Source of the DNA: Stieleria varia
GTDB taxonomy: Bacteria > Planctomycetota > Planctomycetia > Pirellulales > Pirellulaceae
DNA length: 64,000 nt
Direction of reading: 5' to 3'
Assembly: GCF_038443385.1 (NCBI RefSeq)
Contig: NZ_CP151726.1
Coordinates: forward strand, 682,001-746,000
Positions 18,596 through 29,795 of this stretch are shown here, one piece after another (position 1 is the stretch's first letter; every line of letters begins with the position of its first letter). The position numbers and the translations under genes are program-made. The notes beneath the pieces were generated by a model. It ran no database searches and was not told the origin of the DNA. It was given only the letters and a program-made list of their open reading frames with translations.

Positions 18596-18631
18596 AAAAA
18601 AAGCGAGTCGGATGCAACACATCCGACTCGC
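18596..18631 (-). terminator. Rho-independent terminator of the SHD1-protein gene
   Basis: On the minus strand, 60 bases past the stop at 18691, perfect 12-base arms (18620-18631 and 18603-18614) surround a 5-base loop. They are followed by seven T residues (A-run 18596-18602 on the plus strand). It isolates the SHD1 gene from the GrpB/antiporter pair downstream. Confidence 0.9.
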
Positions 18632-18690
18632 TGTTCGATGGTTCAACAGGTTGATCGTAGCGGACAAGCCGCTCGATGACCACTCAAGAA

Positions 18691-20232
18691 CTACTTACTG
18701 CTGAGCAAGGTCAACTTGACCAACTCGACTTCCTCGCGAACCGAATCGACGTAGGATTCGTCGGCGGGGCACAATCGATCGTTGGGGACGGTGCAGGTGC
18801 GTCCGTTGTCTTTCAACAAGCGAACGTTGTCAGCATTGATTTCAATCAGGCGACCTTCCACGCGATAGCTGCCCGTGTTGTCGATCCAAGTGCGAACCGG
18901 GGTTTCGCTAAGTGGATTGACCGACAGGGCAGGCTTCGCCGAGACGACCTGCAACGCGTCGGAGTCCATTTCGACCACAACATCACCTGCAGTCGGTTCG
19001 ATCGAAAGCGGCTCGGGCAACTCGCCGACATAGTCAGCATCAGCATCTACTGCACCGAACAAGTCATCCAGGTTGGTGTCCGCCGGTTTGGGCTCCTCAG
19101 GGGTCGCTGGCGGATCGCCGAAGATGTCGTCTGATGGAGCAGGCTCTGCAGGTGTCTCCGTGGCAGGTACGGGATCACCGAACAAGTCATCCGCTCCACC
19201 GGCAGTCACCGCGTCGGGCTCGGAACCACCGAACAGATCATCCATCGCGGCGTCGGCTGCAGGTGCCTCGGCAGCCGGTGCATCAGCAGCAGGCGTGTCC
19301 GCCCCGCCGAACAGGTCATCCAAGCCGCTGGGAGCTGGTTCGGCCGGCGCTGGTTCGGTCGGTGCGCCAAACGGATCAGCCGCTGGTGCGGGCGTTTCAG
19401 GCTCGACCGGTGCACCGAACGGATCGGCTTCCGGCATCGCGTCTGCGGGAGCTGGGTCTGCGGGCGCTCCAAATGGGTCAGCAGCCGGTGCCGGTTCAGC
19501 GGGAGTAGGTTCAGCGGGAGTAGGTTCAGCGGGAGCGCCAAAGGGATCCGGTTCGGCGGGAGCAGGTTCAGCAGGTGCGCCGAATGGGTCCGCAGCAGGT
19601 GCGGGCTCAGCAGGTGTAGGTTCTGCGGGCGCGCCGAATGGGTCTGCCGCTGGAGCCGGTTCAGCTGGTGCAGGTTCTGCAGGCGTGGGCTCAGCCGGTG
19701 CTGGCTCCGGCTCGACGGGTGCCGGAGGCGCCGGTGGATTGGGGTCGGCTGGCTCGGGCTCAGCGGGAGTAGGCTCAGCGGGCTCTGGCTCCGCTGGCAT
19801 CGGTGGTGCTTCGTCCGTCGCTGCCTCGTTCACCGCAGGTTCGGCAGGCGTGTCGTTGGTACTTGGCGCGGAGAAAGTCTCGGTCGGCTCCACGACGATT
19901 CCACTGTCGATGATCATGCCATCCATCGGTGCCGACTCGATCATGGGAGTGACACTGATGATAGGATCGGAGCTGATGACGACACCGGTGTCGCATCCAC
20001 AGACCGGCTGTGGGCTGCAAGCCGGTGCGGGCGGGCAAACCGGTACACATGTGGGCTGACAGACCGGCTGGCAGTACTGCACGGTTTCGGTGCAGGTGTC
20101 GGCACAGGGGTCATGTTGATGGCAACGCAGACGCTTCAGAAAGTGGCCTGCTGTTGCGGGACTGATGCCCAGCAGGGCCACCAGACTCAGCACAAGTGTC
20201 CAACGAAATAAGGGTTTCACCTTGCGGTTCAT
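18691..20232 (-). CDS. Secreted SHD1-domain protein with Pro/Ala/Glu 'DPFGAPAEP' repeats
   Basis: The 513-residue product begins with a signal peptide ('TLVLSLVALLGISPATAG'). A Cys-rich, Pro-rich segment follows at about 35-80 (around a dozen Cys, for example 'CQPVCQPTCVPVCPPAPAC'). Residues 130-400 are low-complexity Pro/Ala/Glu with recurring 'AADPFGAPAEPAPAEP' units and then 'DDLFG' units. The C-terminal 65 or so residues form an SHD1-like domain ('RTWIDNTGSYRVEGRLIEIN', then 'VRLLKDNGRTCTVPNDRL'), a small domain common in planctomycete secreted proteins and first named from yeast Sla1. A GGAGGA ribosome site (20240-20246) supports the ATG at 20232. Function is unknown; the linker looks like a flexible spacer. 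Confidence 0.85.
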   Translation of the reverse strand: MNRKVKPLFRWTLVLSLVALLGISPATAGHFLKRLRCHQHDPCADTCTETVQYCQPVCQPTCVPVCPPAPACSPQPVCGCDTGVVISSDPIISVTPMIESAPMDGMIIDSGIVVEPTETFSAPSTNDTPAEPAVNEAATDEAPPMPAEPEPAEPTPAEPEPADPNPPAPPAPVEPEPAPAEPTPAEPAPAEPAPAADPFGAPAEPTPAEPAPAADPFGAPAEPAPAEPDPFGAPAEPTPAEPTPAEPAPAADPFGAPADPAPADAMPEADPFGAPVEPETPAPAADPFGAPTEPAPAEPAPSGLDDLFGGADTPAADAPAAEAPAADAAMDDLFGGSEPDAVTAGGADDLFGDPVPATETPAEPAPSDDIFGDPPATPEEPKPADTNLDDLFGAVDADADYVGELPEPLSIEPTAGDVVVEMDSDALQVVSAKPALSVNPLSETPVRTWIDNTGSYRVEGRLIEINADNVRLLKDNGRTCTVPNDRLCPADESYVDSVREEVELVKLTLLSSK

Positions 20233-20867
20233 TTTTTGGCTCCTCCGCAGACATCCCCTGCGGCTCTGTTATTCATCGAAATTCGAGTGGGACTGGTTTC
20301 CGGCAGCAGCAACGTCGGTGACGCTGCAAAGCATTATAGAACAGCTACTTGCTCCCCATTTGAAGGAGTGTTTCCAACAGGAATCTCTTTTCAGACCTCG
20401 CTGCCGTCCCAAACACTTTTGCCCAAGACATCAATGCTAGTTCGCGAAAAATGCAGCCACAACCAGTTAAACTGGGTAATCCTCTACGTTTAGCTTGACA
20501 ATCGGACCTTTTTCGTAAGACAGACGAGACAAGGCATGGTTCTACAGAGGGGTGGCGGCTGTTTTTCGCTCCGTCTGATCACCAGCAAGCCTCTGGAGTG
20601 TCCGTTGATGTTCTTCAGAATCGCAGTAGGAAAAAACGTCGTGTCGAGCTCTGCAGAGAGTTGATACTGCGTCCAGTCGTTGTTTGCCGTTAGGATTGAC
20701 GATGGGACGCCCCCGATCTATCGGCTGTCCGGTCTGTCGGCTTTCCGATCTGCCGGCTGTCCGGTCTGTCGGCTGATGGCTCGGCTCGTCGTCTGTTGGG
20801 CATGCATGTTGATCCTCCGTCGGGTCGCTGCATGGCTCAACGCACATTTTTTAAATTCGGGAATTTC
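20233..20867. other. Divergent intergenic region, no supported gene
   Basis: These 635 bases separate the SHD1 gene (minus) and the histidine kinase (plus). Short open frames exist but none looks coding. Around 20720-20775 the words CTGTCCGGTCTGTCGGCT and CCGATCTGCCGGCTG alternate as an imperfect tandem repeat. No confident promoter was identified. Confidence 0.4.
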
Positions 20868-22844
20868 ATGTTTCGGCTGATTCAAGGCCTGTTCTCATCG
20901 ATGAGCTTGGAACGCAAGTGTTTGCTGTTCTTTGGCTCTGCGCTCTCCGTACTGATGTGCGGTGCGTTCTTTGTCGTGCAAAAGCTTGGCAAGGAATTGG
21001 TCAAGAACACGACACGACAGCGGGCGCAGGACTATGGCGCGGCCGAACTGATGCTGATTCACTCCGATGCGATTTGGTCGAGTGACGCATCCGAGGATGC
21101 GGTGAACATGAAGTCACAGACATTGGCCAGCTTGCGAGAGGAGTTGCTCAAGAAGGACATCGAGTTTGAAATATTGGGCTTGGGTGATGCGATGCGGTTT
21201 GACAACTTGCCGCCCTTGGAGCCGCCCACGGATCCTGCCGAGCGTCAACTGCTTCGCAACCTCGAACCGATGTTTCGAAACCAGTTGGCCCAGCGTATCG
21301 CCGAAGTCAGTGATGTGATGGACCCGGTGGACTTGGCGGAGAACGAGCCGATGAGCAGGATCGGTTTGGCGGGCGCGCAGGTCTTTGACGATCTGGGGCC
21401 TGTCGACGACCGGTATATCTACTACAAGCCGATCTTTCCCAAGAACACCTGCATCCCCTGTCACGCGCCGCAGGACGGCATCGGAGCACTGACCGCCGGC
21501 ACGGATCCCTACGAGCAAGCCGAGCGGGCGCCGTTCCGAGTCATACGTGTCAGCATGCCGTACCAGGATACGCAAAAGACGACGACGTGGATTCGCGCGA
21601 TCGTGATCGCGCTGGCCATGTTGATCGTCGCCGTGACGCTATTCGTTTTGCATCACATCGTTCGCTACCTGGTGTTGCAACCTCTGAGTCACCTTCGCGA
21701 CGTCAGTGACGCCATCACGCACGGTGACACCAATCAACGCGCGTTGATCGACAGCGAAGACGAGTTCAGGGAACTTGCCGACGCTTTCAATCGGATGCTA
21801 CGTCACTTGACGGAGTCTCAGGCAAAGATCCAAGAGTACAACGATGAGCTGGACGGACGCGTCGACCAGTTGGCTCAACTGAACTGGCAGTTGTATGAAG
21901 CCAACCGGGTCAAGAGCGACTTTTTGGCCAACATGAGTCACGAGCTGCGTACCCCGCTGAACAGCATCATTGGGTTTTCTGATGTCTTGCAGGGCATCGA
22001 CTCGCTCAATGAAAAGCAGCGACGCTACGCACGGAATATCCAGCAGAGCGGCCGCTTGCTGCTGGAAATGATCAACGACATCCTGGATCTTGCCAAAGTG
22101 GAAGCGGGCAAGATGGAAGTGCGTCGCAGCGAATTTGATCTTTCGCGATTGGTCGCGGCACAGTGCGATATGATTCAGTCGTTGTCGGAAGAGAAAAACA
22201 TTTCGTTGTCGATGGAGATTCCGGACGGCTTGCCGCAGGCGACGCAGGACCCCAACAAGCTTGGTCAGATCATCAACAACTTGCTCAGCAACGCGATCAA
22301 GTTCACGCCCGAGGGCGGAATGATCACGGTCAGAGTCGCCGATTTACACGACGGACGATTTCGCTTGCAGATCACGGACACTGGAGTGGGGATCGCCGCG
22401 GAAGACCAGCCGATCATCTTTCAGAAGTTTCGTCAGAGTCGCAAAGTGCTTGATGGCGAAGGCCTCACGAGAGAGTTTGCCGGCACCGGGCTTGGTCTCT
22501 CGATCGTCAAGGAGTTGGCGAAGTTGTTGGGTGGCGAAGTGGCGTTTGAGAGTGAGTTGGGGCGAGGCAGCACGTTCTGGGTGGATTTGCCATGGAGGTT
22601 GAGTCAACAAGCAACGCTCGATTTGAGCATCCCGATGCCTCAGCCTCCTGCCCATTTGTTGCCCAGTCCAAAGTCATCGACGGCCACCCCGATTCCGACC
22701 GGGCCGAAAGACACGTCGTCCGACACAGCCGCCAATCCTGACGACGCATCAGAGCCCGATGCTTCCCATCGCGATGCCTCAGAGCCTGAGGATTCAGAGC
22801 CCGAGGATTCAGATGTTGACGTGACGCAGGCGTCGGCATCATGA
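20868..22844 (+). CDS. Membrane histidine kinase with periplasmic CxxCH haem-type sensor
   Basis: The ATG at 20868 ('MFRLIQGLFSS') gives 658 residues; earlier in-frame ATGs at 20796 and 20832 would add a polar leader before the first membrane helix. Membrane helices lie at about residues 18-40 and 240-268. The extracytoplasmic loop between them holds 'NTCIPCHAP' (Cys195, Cys198, His199), the covalent haem-c attachment motif, as in DUF3365/Tll0287-like sensors. A HAMP domain follows, then a HisKA domain with 'MSHELRTPLNS' (phospho-acceptor His358). The HATPase has 'NNLLSNAIKFTPEGG' and 'GTGLGLSIVKELAKLLGG'. The last 80 or so residues are an acidic Ser/Asp/Glu-rich tail. It probably senses redox state or a small ligand via haem; no response-regulator gene is adjacent. 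Confidence 0.88.
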   Translation: MFRLIQGLFSSMSLERKCLLFFGSALSVLMCGAFFVVQKLGKELVKNTTRQRAQDYGAAELMLIHSDAIWSSDASEDAVNMKSQTLASLREELLKKDIEFEILGLGDAMRFDNLPPLEPPTDPAERQLLRNLEPMFRNQLAQRIAEVSDVMDPVDLAENEPMSRIGLAGAQVFDDLGPVDDRYIYYKPIFPKNTCIPCHAPQDGIGALTAGTDPYEQAERAPFRVIRVSMPYQDTQKTTTWIRAIVIALAMLIVAVTLFVLHHIVRYLVLQPLSHLRDVSDAITHGDTNQRALIDSEDEFRELADAFNRMLRHLTESQAKIQEYNDELDGRVDQLAQLNWQLYEANRVKSDFLANMSHELRTPLNSIIGFSDVLQGIDSLNEKQRRYARNIQQSGRLLLEMINDILDLAKVEAGKMEVRRSEFDLSRLVAAQCDMIQSLSEEKNISLSMEIPDGLPQATQDPNKLGQIINNLLSNAIKFTPEGGMITVRVADLHDGRFRLQITDTGVGIAAEDQPIIFQKFRQSRKVLDGEGLTREFAGTGLGLSIVKELAKLLGGEVAFESELGRGSTFWVDLPWRLSQQATLDLSIPMPQPPAHLLPSPKSSTATPIPTGPKDTSSDTAANPDDASEPDASHRDASEPEDSEPEDSDVDVTQASAS

Positions 22845-22874
22845 CAGAGAACTTGCACGGGGTGATCTCACGCC

Positions 22875-22930
22875 CAGGCAACCAATTGCAGGCAACCAAT
22901 TGCAGGCAACCAATTGCAGGCAACCGGTTT
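22875..22930. repeat. 14-bp tandem repeat (CAGGCAACCAATTG)
   Basis: Three perfect 14-base copies at 22875-22916 and a fourth diverged copy at 22917-22930 lie between the histidine kinase gene and the RNase HI start. Each copy contains the palindromic core CAATTG. There are no spacers, so this is not a CRISPR array. It may be slippage-prone or a regulator site. Confidence 0.85.
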
Positions 22931-22977
22931 TAGACAACCGATTCCGTGATCACCGGGCAGGGGTTAAAACATCGGTC

Positions 22978-23442
22978 ATGAAGAAGGTTCAACTCTTTAC
23001 CGATGGTGCATGCAGCGGCAATCCCGGTCCGGGCGGCTGGGCGTTCATCTTGCGATGTTGCAAGACGGACAAGGAACTTGAACGCAGTAGTGGGCAAGCC
23101 GAAGCGACCAACAATCAGATGGAGCTTCGCGCCGTGATCGAAGGCCTCAAAGCGCTTTCGGAGCCCTGCGAAGTCACCTTGTATGCCGATAGCACCTACG
23201 TCTTGCAGGGCATGAAGTCGTGGATGGCAGGCTGGAAAAGCCGCGGGTGGAAGCGCAAGGAAGGCTCCAGACTGGTCCCAGTCAAGAACGTCGAATTGTG
23301 GCAAGAATTGGATCGATTGATGCAAACCCACAAGATTCATTTTGAGCATGTCAAGGGTCATGCTGGGCATCTGGAGAACGAACGTTGCGACGAACTGGCG
23401 GTCGCCGCGTACCAGAGGTTCCTGCCCCACGGAAAAGCTTGA
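22978..23442 (+). CDS. rnhA: Ribonuclease HI
   Basis: The ATG at 22978 gives 154 residues, the normal size for bacterial RNase HI (E. coli 155). The catalytic acidic residues are all visible: Asp in 'LFTDGACSGNPGPGGW', Glu in 'ATNNQMELRAV', Asp in 'LYADSTYV' and Asp in 'NERCDELAVAA'. The helper His is in 'VKGHAGHLEN'. The enzyme cuts the RNA strand of RNA-DNA hybrids in the cytoplasm. An upstream in-frame start at 22900 would read through the tandem repeat and was rejected. Confidence 0.95.
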   Translation: MKKVQLFTDGACSGNPGPGGWAFILRCCKTDKELERSSGQAEATNNQMELRAVIEGLKALSEPCEVTLYADSTYVLQGMKSWMAGWKSRGWKRKEGSRLVPVKNVELWQELDRLMQTHKIHFEHVKGHAGHLENERCDELAVAAYQRFLPHGKA

Positions 23443-23535
23443 GTTTTCGCGAGAAAACGCCGGAATTTTCGTGCCCGAACCGTCTCCAAATGGGCCAACC
23501 CACGTCGCGGATCAGCCCGTCAATCGCTATACTGA

Positions 23536-26229
<2,694 letters not shown>

Positions 26230-26486
26230 GCGAAATCTGCTCGCAAGCGACATCCGGTATGTCGCTTTCTCCCTCATAACCGTTCGAGTTCAGTCGTCTT
26301 TGACGACTTGATCATCCTTTGGTCTGTCCCCGAGTCGCGCTGAATGAGCGCATCTGACTTGGGCGACCTGTTCCTCCGATCGCATGACACGTCTTTGTGA
26401 GTGTCAGTCGCCTCCAAACATTTCAGGCGTTTCGTCTCGCCCTGCACTGTTTCGACAGCTCTTCGATCCACCGGTACAGCACCACG

Positions 26487-29400
26487 ATGTCATCACCTAA
26501 GAACTCGTCCAAACGTCAACCGACTCAAAAGTCGCCCTGGAGCGTCTCCGCACTCGAAGCCCGAATGATGTTGGCTGGCGACGTGGCCCCGGCCATCGCA
26601 TCGTCCTGCTCAGGCGAAACCACTCCCGCGTGCGTTTCGACAGACATCGCTGAACAGACTCACTCAGAATTCGGGTCCGGTGATCTGGTCATCATCGATC
26701 CGAGCATCTCTGACGTCGAACAACTCACGAGCGGGATTTCTCCCCACGCTGAAATCGTTTTCCTGAATCCCGAACAACCAGGGCTGCAACAGATCACACA
26801 GATACTGCAGTCACATCGTGAAATCCGCTCCATTCATCTGTTCGCTCACGGTCGATCAGGAGAGATTCAACTGGGCAACCAGCGAGTCAACGAGTCGACA
26901 CTCCAGAAAGAACACTCGCAACTGAATCAATGGCGTGACAGCCTGTCATCAGATGCAGACATCCTGATCTATTCCTGCGAGACCGGCAAAGGCACGGCGG
27001 GAGCAGACTTCATCCAGCGACTTGCCGCATTGACCGGAGCCGATGTTGCTGCGTCGATTGATCTGACAGGAAACCAACAGCAAGGCGGCGATTGGGAGCT
27101 GGAAAGACAAGTTGGCAAGATTGAAACCGCGGTGGCAATCGACGCCACCACTCGCCGCGACTATCGACACGTCCTGCAACTCTCCGTCATCGCGGCGGGA
27201 GCCACCGGCGAAGAGATCTTTTCCGTTGAAGTCGCCGGTGAGAAACTCGGGACCTTTCAAGCCACCACGGAGATGCAGACGTATCAACTGGAGATCGACC
27301 CAAACGTCTCATTTTCTGACGTGCGAGTCGTGTTCGAGAATGATCTTTACGACGAAGCCGCAGGGTACGATCGAAACCTGATCGTCGACAAGGTCTTGCT
27401 CGACGGTGTCTCCATGGAAACGGAAGACGCCCGTGTGTTCTCGACCGGCACCTGGACCGCCGATCTGGGGATCTTGCCCGGGTTTCGGCAGACTCAGCAG
27501 TTGCACGCGAATGGATTCTTGCAGTACGGATTCTCCACGATCGGCGAAGTCGCTCGGATGGACGGCAAGGGAAACAATCTGGAAAACCAACAATGGGGAA
27601 CATCGGGCGACCAGTTTTTGCGACTCGCTGATCCGGCATACGCGGACGGCCTGAACCAACCAGCAAGGCAGGATCAACCAGACGGCCGCTCCATCAGTGA
27701 TCAACTCTCCAGTCAAACCGAATCGGTCGAGAACGATCGTTTCATCTCGTCGGTGTGGTTTCAATGGGGACAATTCATCGATCACGACATCACTCGTTCG
27801 TTCTCACTGGATCGAAGCCTGCCGGTTGAATCGTTCGACATCAACGACCAATTCGCCTTCAATCGATCAGCCTACGATTTGAGCACGGGAGTGGATTCTC
27901 CACGGGAGCAAATCAACCACATCACCGCATTCATTGATGGCAGCATGGTGTATGGCGACGAGGAAGGTCGTGCCTCCGTCCTCCGGCAACTTTCCGGTGG
28001 GCGGATGTGGTCCATCGAAACAGAGCACGGTGAACTGTTACCACCCAATCATGTCGGCTTACCCAATGCCGCGCCTCCTACGCCAGAGTTCTTCGTCGCC
28101 GGTGATGTTCGAGTGAACGAAAACATCGAGTTGACGGCAATGCAAACTTTGTTCCTGCGAGAGCACAACCGCATTGCTGACGAATTGGCGGCAACAGAAT
28201 TCGCTGATCGTGACTTGGATGACCCTGCGGTCGACGAAGAAATCTTTCAGCGTGCTCGTCAATACGTCTCCGGATTGATCCAGCACATCACCTACAACGA
28301 ATTCTTGCCGAGCACACTCGGTTTCAGCGCCATCGAGACGTATCAGGGCTATGACTCCACGGTCAATCCCCAGATCAGCAACGAGTTCGCGACCGCAGCG
28401 TTCCGCTTGGGGCACTCCACCCTGGCAGATCAACTGATTGTTGATCGCGACGGCAACACGATCACGCTCGCCGAAGCGTTCTCTAACCCGAGGTTCGTGA
28501 TGGAGAACGGCATCGACGGCATCCTGGAAGGAATCACGCGACAAAAGATGCAAGAGGTGGACTTGCTGGTGGTCGATGGTTTGCGAAATGCACTCAACGA
28601 CGGACCAGACGGTTTTGACTTGGTAGCCCGCAACATTCAGCGAGGTCGTGATCATGGGCTCGCCGACTACAACACGATTCGCCAAAGCATCGGACTCGGT
28701 CGTGTCGAGAGCTTCTATGAAATCATGACCAACGAAGACGTCGCTGCGAAACTGGAGTCGATCTACGGATCTCCCGACAACGCCGATCCGTGGGTTGCGA
28801 TGATCGCGGAGGACCATGTGCCGGGTTCCAGCGTCGGTGAAACGATTCACGCGATCATGGTGGATCAATTCACACGATTGAGAAACGGTGATCGTTTCTA
28901 CTTTGAAAACCAGATGTCCGATAGCCAAATCGCAGAGATCAAATCGACTCGACTGTCCGACATCATCACGCGAAATACGAATGCGGAGGTTCAATCGGAA
29001 GTTTTCTGGACGCCTGACACCTTGGTGTTTCGGAACGGCTTGGACAATGAATGGTTGATTCGCGATTTCGGTGACAACGGCGGCGCGGAAGTGGTCTTTT
29101 TTGGCCAGCAGGGCGTGCGAGATCCGGATGATCGAACCGAAACCATTCCCGTCCAGCGTGACACGCCGGTCAACGCGGTTGTCGTTGCTGGGATCAACGA
29201 GAACAGCGACGGATTCTTTATTCCTAACGCACTCGTTCCCGTACCGCAGGCTGAGCTCGGCGTGGATGAGTTCATCGTCACTGCCGATATCGAATTCTTT
29301 GAAGGCTATGGGCTCGGCGGAAACGACCGGTGGGTCATCCAAAGTGATGTCGCATCCGTCTTTGCATCCGGCGACGACGGTGACGATACGCTTTCGGTAA

Positions 29401-29753
29401 CCGCCAGTTCCGAGAGTGAAATCCGACTGACTGGCGGCAACGGGATCGATCGAATCACCGTCGATGCACCTGCCGCGAGTTTGGTGGATGTCGATGGAGG
29501 ATCCTCCGTTGACGACGTGGACATTCACGTGTCCAAGCAGACCGAACTGATCCTCCGTGATGCGGAGGACGCAACGATCACTTATGCCGAGGACAAAGAC
29601 ACCGGTGACGACAACGACGGGGACTCCCAGGATCACAATCGCAAGCATCGCTGGAAGCATCACTTTGCATCACACCATCACGATTCCAATTGGTGGAAGC
29701 CTGGCTCCTGGATCGAGTACTTTCGATCCAAGTCAGGATCGCTGTGGTCATGA
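26487..29753 (+). CDS. Surface animal-type haem peroxidase with DUF4347 and CBM60-like domains
   Basis: The ATG at 26487 gives 1088 residues with the planctomycete N-terminal motif 'SALEARMMLAGD' (21-32). A DUF4347 domain spans about 60-230 ('IRSIHLFAHGRSGEIQLGN', 'DILIYSCETGKGTAGADF'). A CBM60-like domain at about 235-370 follows. The animal haem peroxidase domain spans about 380-860: the distal segment 'FQWGQFIDHDITRS', then 'AFIDGSMVYGDEEGRASVL', 'LFLREHNRIADELA' and the proximal-type 'AFRLGHSTLADQL'. The C-terminal 200 residues end in a His/Lys/Trp-rich tail. Family members oxidise halides or organic donors with H2O2. It is probably exported. No partner gene was recognised beside it. Confidence 0.88.
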   Translation: MSSPKNSSKRQPTQKSPWSVSALEARMMLAGDVAPAIASSCSGETTPACVSTDIAEQTHSEFGSGDLVIIDPSISDVEQLTSGISPHAEIVFLNPEQPGLQQITQILQSHREIRSIHLFAHGRSGEIQLGNQRVNESTLQKEHSQLNQWRDSLSSDADILIYSCETGKGTAGADFIQRLAALTGADVAASIDLTGNQQQGGDWELERQVGKIETAVAIDATTRRDYRHVLQLSVIAAGATGEEIFSVEVAGEKLGTFQATTEMQTYQLEIDPNVSFSDVRVVFENDLYDEAAGYDRNLIVDKVLLDGVSMETEDARVFSTGTWTADLGILPGFRQTQQLHANGFLQYGFSTIGEVARMDGKGNNLENQQWGTSGDQFLRLADPAYADGLNQPARQDQPDGRSISDQLSSQTESVENDRFISSVWFQWGQFIDHDITRSFSLDRSLPVESFDINDQFAFNRSAYDLSTGVDSPREQINHITAFIDGSMVYGDEEGRASVLRQLSGGRMWSIETEHGELLPPNHVGLPNAAPPTPEFFVAGDVRVNENIELTAMQTLFLREHNRIADELAATEFADRDLDDPAVDEEIFQRARQYVSGLIQHITYNEFLPSTLGFSAIETYQGYDSTVNPQISNEFATAAFRLGHSTLADQLIVDRDGNTITLAEAFSNPRFVMENGIDGILEGITRQKMQEVDLLVVDGLRNALNDGPDGFDLVARNIQRGRDHGLADYNTIRQSIGLGRVESFYEIMTNEDVAAKLESIYGSPDNADPWVAMIAEDHVPGSSVGETIHAIMVDQFTRLRNGDRFYFENQMSDSQIAEIKSTRLSDIITRNTNAEVQSEVFWTPDTLVFRNGLDNEWLIRDFGDNGGAEVVFFGQQGVRDPDDRTETIPVQRDTPVNAVVVAGINENSDGFFIPNALVPVPQAELGVDEFIVTADIEFFEGYGLGGNDRWVIQSDVASVFASGDDGDDTLSVTASSESEIRLTGGNGIDRITVDAPAASLVDVDGGSSVDDVDIHVSKQTELILRDAEDATITYAEDKDTGDDNDGDSQDHNRKHRWKHHFASHHHDSNWWKPGSWIEYFRSKSGSLWS

Positions 29754-29795
29754 GGGTGGTTCATCCTTCTGACAGCTCAGTGTGCCCCAACCGGG

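Noticed and set aside
19073..20059. 328-codon plus-strand frame rich in Gly/Ala/Ser
   Set aside because: Reverse of the Pro/Ala/Glu repeat of the SHD1 gene; the low complexity comes from the repeat, and the minus strand has a signal peptide, ribosome site and terminator.
22875..22930. Possible CRISPR array
   Set aside because: The copies are contiguous with no spacers and no cas genes are nearby.
28059..29663. 534-codon minus-strand frame antisense to the peroxidase
   Set aside because: Shadow of a confidently assigned gene.
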